The translations under genes were made by a program, and so were the position numbers. Of a stretch of DNA of 57,780 nucleotides, positions 55,304 through 57,780 are shown piece after piece. The first letter of the stretch is position 1; every line of letters starts with the position of its first letter. The stretch is from positions 1 through 57,780 of the IMG/VR virus record IMGVR_UViG_3300032308_000478; one strand, written 5' to 3'. The notes below the pieces were generated by a model, which saw nothing but the letters and a program-made list of their open reading frames with translations, made no database searches and was not told the origin of the DNA. This stretch comes from a virus.

Positions 55304-57171
55304 TTGGCATCTCCATAAAACTTGGCCGCGCTACCTTCGCAGGCAATAGGTAGATCCTTCGCCCACTCTGGTGGTGTGGACATGACATCCATCATGTAGG
55401 CTAGTCCCTCTTCTGCTTTGTCCCTCGGTACAAGCGCAGCCAGTTCGTCGTGTACCTGCAGTACAACTTTATACTTGTTACTTGCATTAACACGAAGCCA
55501 TTGTTCTTTGATGATGCACGTGGCCAGTGCCTGTACGAGGTTCTCGATAACCTTGCCTCCGTAGATGTACGTCCACGGGAGATCGTCCATATTGTCACCG
55601 GCCAGACGTCCGGTCATGATAGACTTATATGCAGGGGCGGATGAGCAGTACCTGTACTGGTTGTTGCCCGACACGTTGAGCATAGGGTACTGCAGTGACA
55701 TCCCGTTAGGCAGTTCTATCTTGTTGTCATGACACCTGAACCTGTTGGCCAGTACGTATTCCTGACCCCGTGCCATGGCTCCCAGTGCGTGGCCTGCCTC
55801 CGCCCACAGCCCCTTGATACGGTGGTTAGTGTCACGGTATTTGAGCACAGTACTGACCGCTTCGTCCATGGACATGTTGACCTTCATGCCCATCGCCCCT
55901 GACTGCAGAACTAGCTGCAGCTTGGCGTGTCCAAGGCCGTAGCCCAGCCCCAGAATACACACCTTACCAACAAACCGCTCGCGCGTGTCAGCCTTGGTGA
56001 TCGGCTTGTCGTAGAGCTTGGAGGCGAACTCGCTGTACACATCCCGCTTGTTACGGAACGCATCGAGGAGGTGGTCTTCTCCTGCCAGCCACGCCAGCAC
56101 ACGGGCTTCGATCTGCGCACTGTCCACTACACAGAACACGTATCCATCAGGCGCACTCATGGCCTTGCGTATGGCCCCCCCGCGAGGGAGGTTCTGCATG
56201 TTGAGTTTGTCACCCCCCGAGAAGCGCCCCGTATGTGCGCCATAGTAGTTAAGCATGACAGGCAGGGGGCCGCGCTCCTGCACCCCGATCAGCGCCTCGG
56301 TTCTGGTCTCGTCCAGCGTGCTCTTAACCCCAAGCCTTGCAGCCACGATGTTCTGGATAGTTGTGTCTTCGTGGTTGAGTAGGTCAGTAAACTCCTTGTC
56401 TGTCTTGGAGAACGCGAACGCCATCTCGCCAGTGGTGGGGCTCTGCTTGGTAGGTGGTGGTACGCCGTACTTGAGGAGCACATGTGCCAGCTTGTTGTTA
56501 CTCATCAGATCTTCAGTGCTGATACCCTCCTCGGCAAGGCGCTGCATAAGCACAGCCTTCTGGTCTTTCACGTAAGCCAGATGTGTGGCCAGCTTGTCCG
56601 GGTCCAGTTCAATCATCGGCTCCGTGTAGAGCCGTAACGTTGCATCAATGATGGCAAGCTCTTTGGATGGGTATGCCTTAGCCATTACCTTGAACAGCTT
56701 GTACGTAAGCTCGACATCGTTGATGCAGTAGTCACCGTAAGTGGCGAGCTTGTCAGGTGTGAAGTCCCTGCGCCTCATGCCGAGAGCATGGACTACCTCC
56801 TTGCCCTTCTCCCCCAGCCCATAGGCCATGCACAGGTTAGCGAGTGACACGCTCTGTGTCTGTCCGACCTTAGCCTTGGCCATGGACAGGGTGTCCAGCC
56901 ACAGCTTGGGCTTTATGCCATACTTCCATGCCAGAATGGCACCATCGAACGCCGTGTGGTGTGCAAGTATAGCCTTGTCTGAGTAGTCCAGTCCCTTGAG
57001 GAACGCTCCGACATTAGACCCGCTGTACCAGTCAGTCGGGTTGTTGTTGATCTTGAGTCCTACACCTATGACTTCGAACCTAGGGTCCCTGATGTATTGT
57101 TCAGTCGTCATCTTGGACAGGCTGAACTCTTTATCGTAGTACGTCTCGAAGTCTATTGTAACTATGTCCAC
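55300..57171 (-). CDS. DNA polymerase, family A, with 3'-5' exonuclease
   Basis: 623 residues from a GTG start with AAGGAGG upstream. Exonuclease motifs: DFET (D7, E9), HTAFD and YCINDVELT. Polymerase motif A is VVDSAQIEAR (D350), the O-helix is RFVGKVCILGLGYG (R399, K403, Y411), and motif C is HDE (574-576). There is no 5'-3' exonuclease domain. The O-helix residue equivalent to E. coli Phe762 is L407, a variant known in environmental phage polymerases. It is the main replicative enzyme, expressed with the nuclease and helicase genes. Confidence 0.95.
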   Translation of the reverse strand: MDIVTIDFETYYDKEFSLSKMTTEQYIRDPRFEVIGVGLKINNNPTDWYSGSNVGAFLKGLDYSDKAILAHHTAFDGAILAWKYGIKPKLWLDTLSMAKAKVGQTQSVSLANLCMAYGLGEKGKEVVHALGMRRRDFTPDKLATYGDYCINDVELTYKLFKVMAKAYPSKELAIIDATLRLYTEPMIELDPDKLATHLAYVKDQKAVLMQRLAEEGISTEDLMSNNKLAHVLLKYGVPPPTKQSPTTGEMAFAFSKTDKEFTDLLNHEDTTIQNIVAARLGVKSTLDETRTEALIGVQERGPLPVMLNYYGAHTGRFSGGDKLNMQNLPRGGAIRKAMSAPDGYVFCVVDSAQIEARVLAWLAGEDHLLDAFRNKRDVYSEFASKLYDKPITKADTRERFVGKVCILGLGYGLGHAKLQLVLQSGAMGMKVNMSMDEAVSTVLKYRDTNHRIKGLWAEAGHALGAMARGQEYVLANRFRCHDNKIELPNGMSLQYPMLNVSGNNQYRYCSSAPAYKSIMTGRLAGDNMDDLPWTYIYGGKVIENLVQALATCIIKEQWLRVNASNKYKVVLQVHDELAALVPRDKAEEGLAYMMDVMSTPPEWAKDLPIACEGSAAKFYGDAK

Positions 57172-57185
57172 AGTTAGTCCCCTCC

Positions 57186-57470
57186 TTATGCGTATACTGA
57201 AACGTTCGGCTTCCTCTGCCCAAAGCGAGCCTTTGCGTACATGGCCATCTCATAGTGTGCGTACCGGGTGCTGTTACACTTCCGGCATGGACCCCCCGCA
57301 TGGTGTACCGGTTCCTCTGCAGTAAAGAACTCGACCACACCTTCTATAAAGCGGGCCACCCATGTGAAGCGCGGTTGCCTGTCAAGTAGCGAGAGCTTCT
57401 CTTCGTACCCCGTTACACTCCAGATCCTGTACGCAAGGGTTGTCCTGTTCTTCTGGTGCTTCTTCTGCAT
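57186..57470 (-). CDS. Small zinc-knuckle protein (94 aa)
   Basis: GGAG lies seven bases before the ATG at 57470. The protein has a basic N-terminus (MQKKHQKNRTTLAYRIWSVT) and a CRKC knuckle with nearby histidines (PVHHAGGPCRKCNSTRYAHY), suggesting one zinc site. It overlaps the end of the DnaA-like gene by 89 bases in another frame, unusually long for this genome, but the ribosome site is good. Function unknown. Confidence 0.65.
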   Translation of the reverse strand: MQKKHQKNRTTLAYRIWSVTGYEEKLSLLDRQPRFTWVARFIEGVVEFFTAEEPVHHAGGPCRKCNSTRYAHYEMAMYAKARFGQRKPNVSVYA

Positions 57471-57780
57471 GTAACATCTCCATGTTTTCTGTGCTGCGAT
57501 ACATTAATTCCACGAGATCGTTTATTCTATATGTATGTTGTCGCTTATGAACACTCAGTTCATTCAGCTGTTTATCAATCTGCACAAGTTGTTCTCTCAG
57601 ACTAGCGATCTCGTTATATATTTTCGATGTGTCATTCATTTCTGAAGCAGTCTTGTGCAATGAACTTTTCTTATTCATTAGTCTGGTGGCGTGCATCTTG
57701 ACGCCATGAAGAATAGTTGTGTGATCCCATCCGCCTGTGTTCTGTGCGATCCATGGATAGCTCATCCCATGAGCCCTCAA
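57382..57780 (-). CDS. DnaA domain IV-like protein, C-terminal part (continues from base 1)
   Basis: This is the continuation of the gene that starts at 258. Bases 57780-57658 repeat 123-1, and the unique part is 57657-57382. After the DHTTILHGV signature the protein has a flexible link, then a coiled coil (NEIASLREQLVQIDKQLNEL) and a C-terminal acidic tail. The coiled coil suggests a dimer that would place two DnaA-box readers side by side. The apparent start at 57780 is an artefact of the cut. Confidence 0.85.
   Translation of the reverse strand: MRAHGMSYPWIAQNTGGWDHTTILHGVKMHATRLMNKKSSLHKTASEMNDTSKIYNEIASLREQLVQIDKQLNELSVHKRQHTYRINDLVELMYRSTENMEMLHAEEAPEEQDNPCVQDLECNGVRREALAT
57658..57780. 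repeat. Terminal redundancy, right copy (123 bp)
   Basis: Exact copy of bases 1-123. Removing one copy gives a closed unit of 57,657 bases with the minus-strand DnaA-like gene intact. Confidence 0.95.

Noticed and set aside
1-57780. tRNA genes, CRISPR arrays, insertion sequences or an integrase
   Set aside because: No cloverleaf, no regularly spaced repeats and no transposase or recombinase frame was found by reading; a dedicated tRNA scan could still find an unusual one.

Overview
The window is a complete tailed-phage genome with podovirus-type (short-tailed) virion genes. The first 123 bases recur exactly as the last 123, so the sequence closes on itself into a unit of 57,657 bases. One gene, a DnaA domain IV-like protein, runs across the cut. 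A two-component spanin pair points to a Gram-negative host. A GcrA-like DNA-binding domain hints at an alphaproteobacterium, but the host is not settled by the sequence. I see no integrase, no excisionase, no phage RNA polymerase and no tRNA gene, so transcription probably relies on host RNA polymerase.

Layout: there is one control region at about 5.7-7.9 kb. It holds AT-rich DNA with six copies of TAAAGTTA, several perfect palindromes, consensus-like promoters and intrinsic terminators. From it, genes run leftwards on the minus strand: 7.6 kb down to 1, across the junction, then 57.66 kb down to 47.3 kb. These carry small early proteins, a MoxR ATPase / DUF3150-like / metallopeptidase-VWA module, and the replication set: DnaA-like protein, family A DNA polymerase, Cas4/RecB-type nuclease, GcrA-like protein, VRR-NUC nuclease, SNF2-type helicase, a candidate ssDNA-binding protein and a primase-helicase. 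Genes on the plus strand run right from 7.9 to 47.3 kb: terminase, portal, scaffold, capsid, an unusually large set of fibres and spikes, head-tail adaptors, the lysis cassette, the tail nozzle, and the ejection proteins. The last include a GH108 lysozyme and a 2,780-residue polyvalent protein. The two transcription units meet tail to tail at 47.31-47.34 kb with a 28-base overlap.

Most genes are coupled by ATGA, TGATG or GTGA overlaps, and several large genes use GTG or TTG starts with good Shine-Dalgarno sequences.

The most striking element is a complete type II hammerhead self-cleaving ribozyme on the minus strand at 4846-4912. All core nucleotides are present (CTGATGA, GAAA, UC at the cleavage site). 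It lies between a tiny membrane-protein gene and the MoxR/VWA operon. Also notable are a heme oxygenase-like protein among the tail-fibre genes, five QxxxF clamp-motif-like repeats in the giant ejection protein, and a likely leaderless transcript for the small terminase gene.
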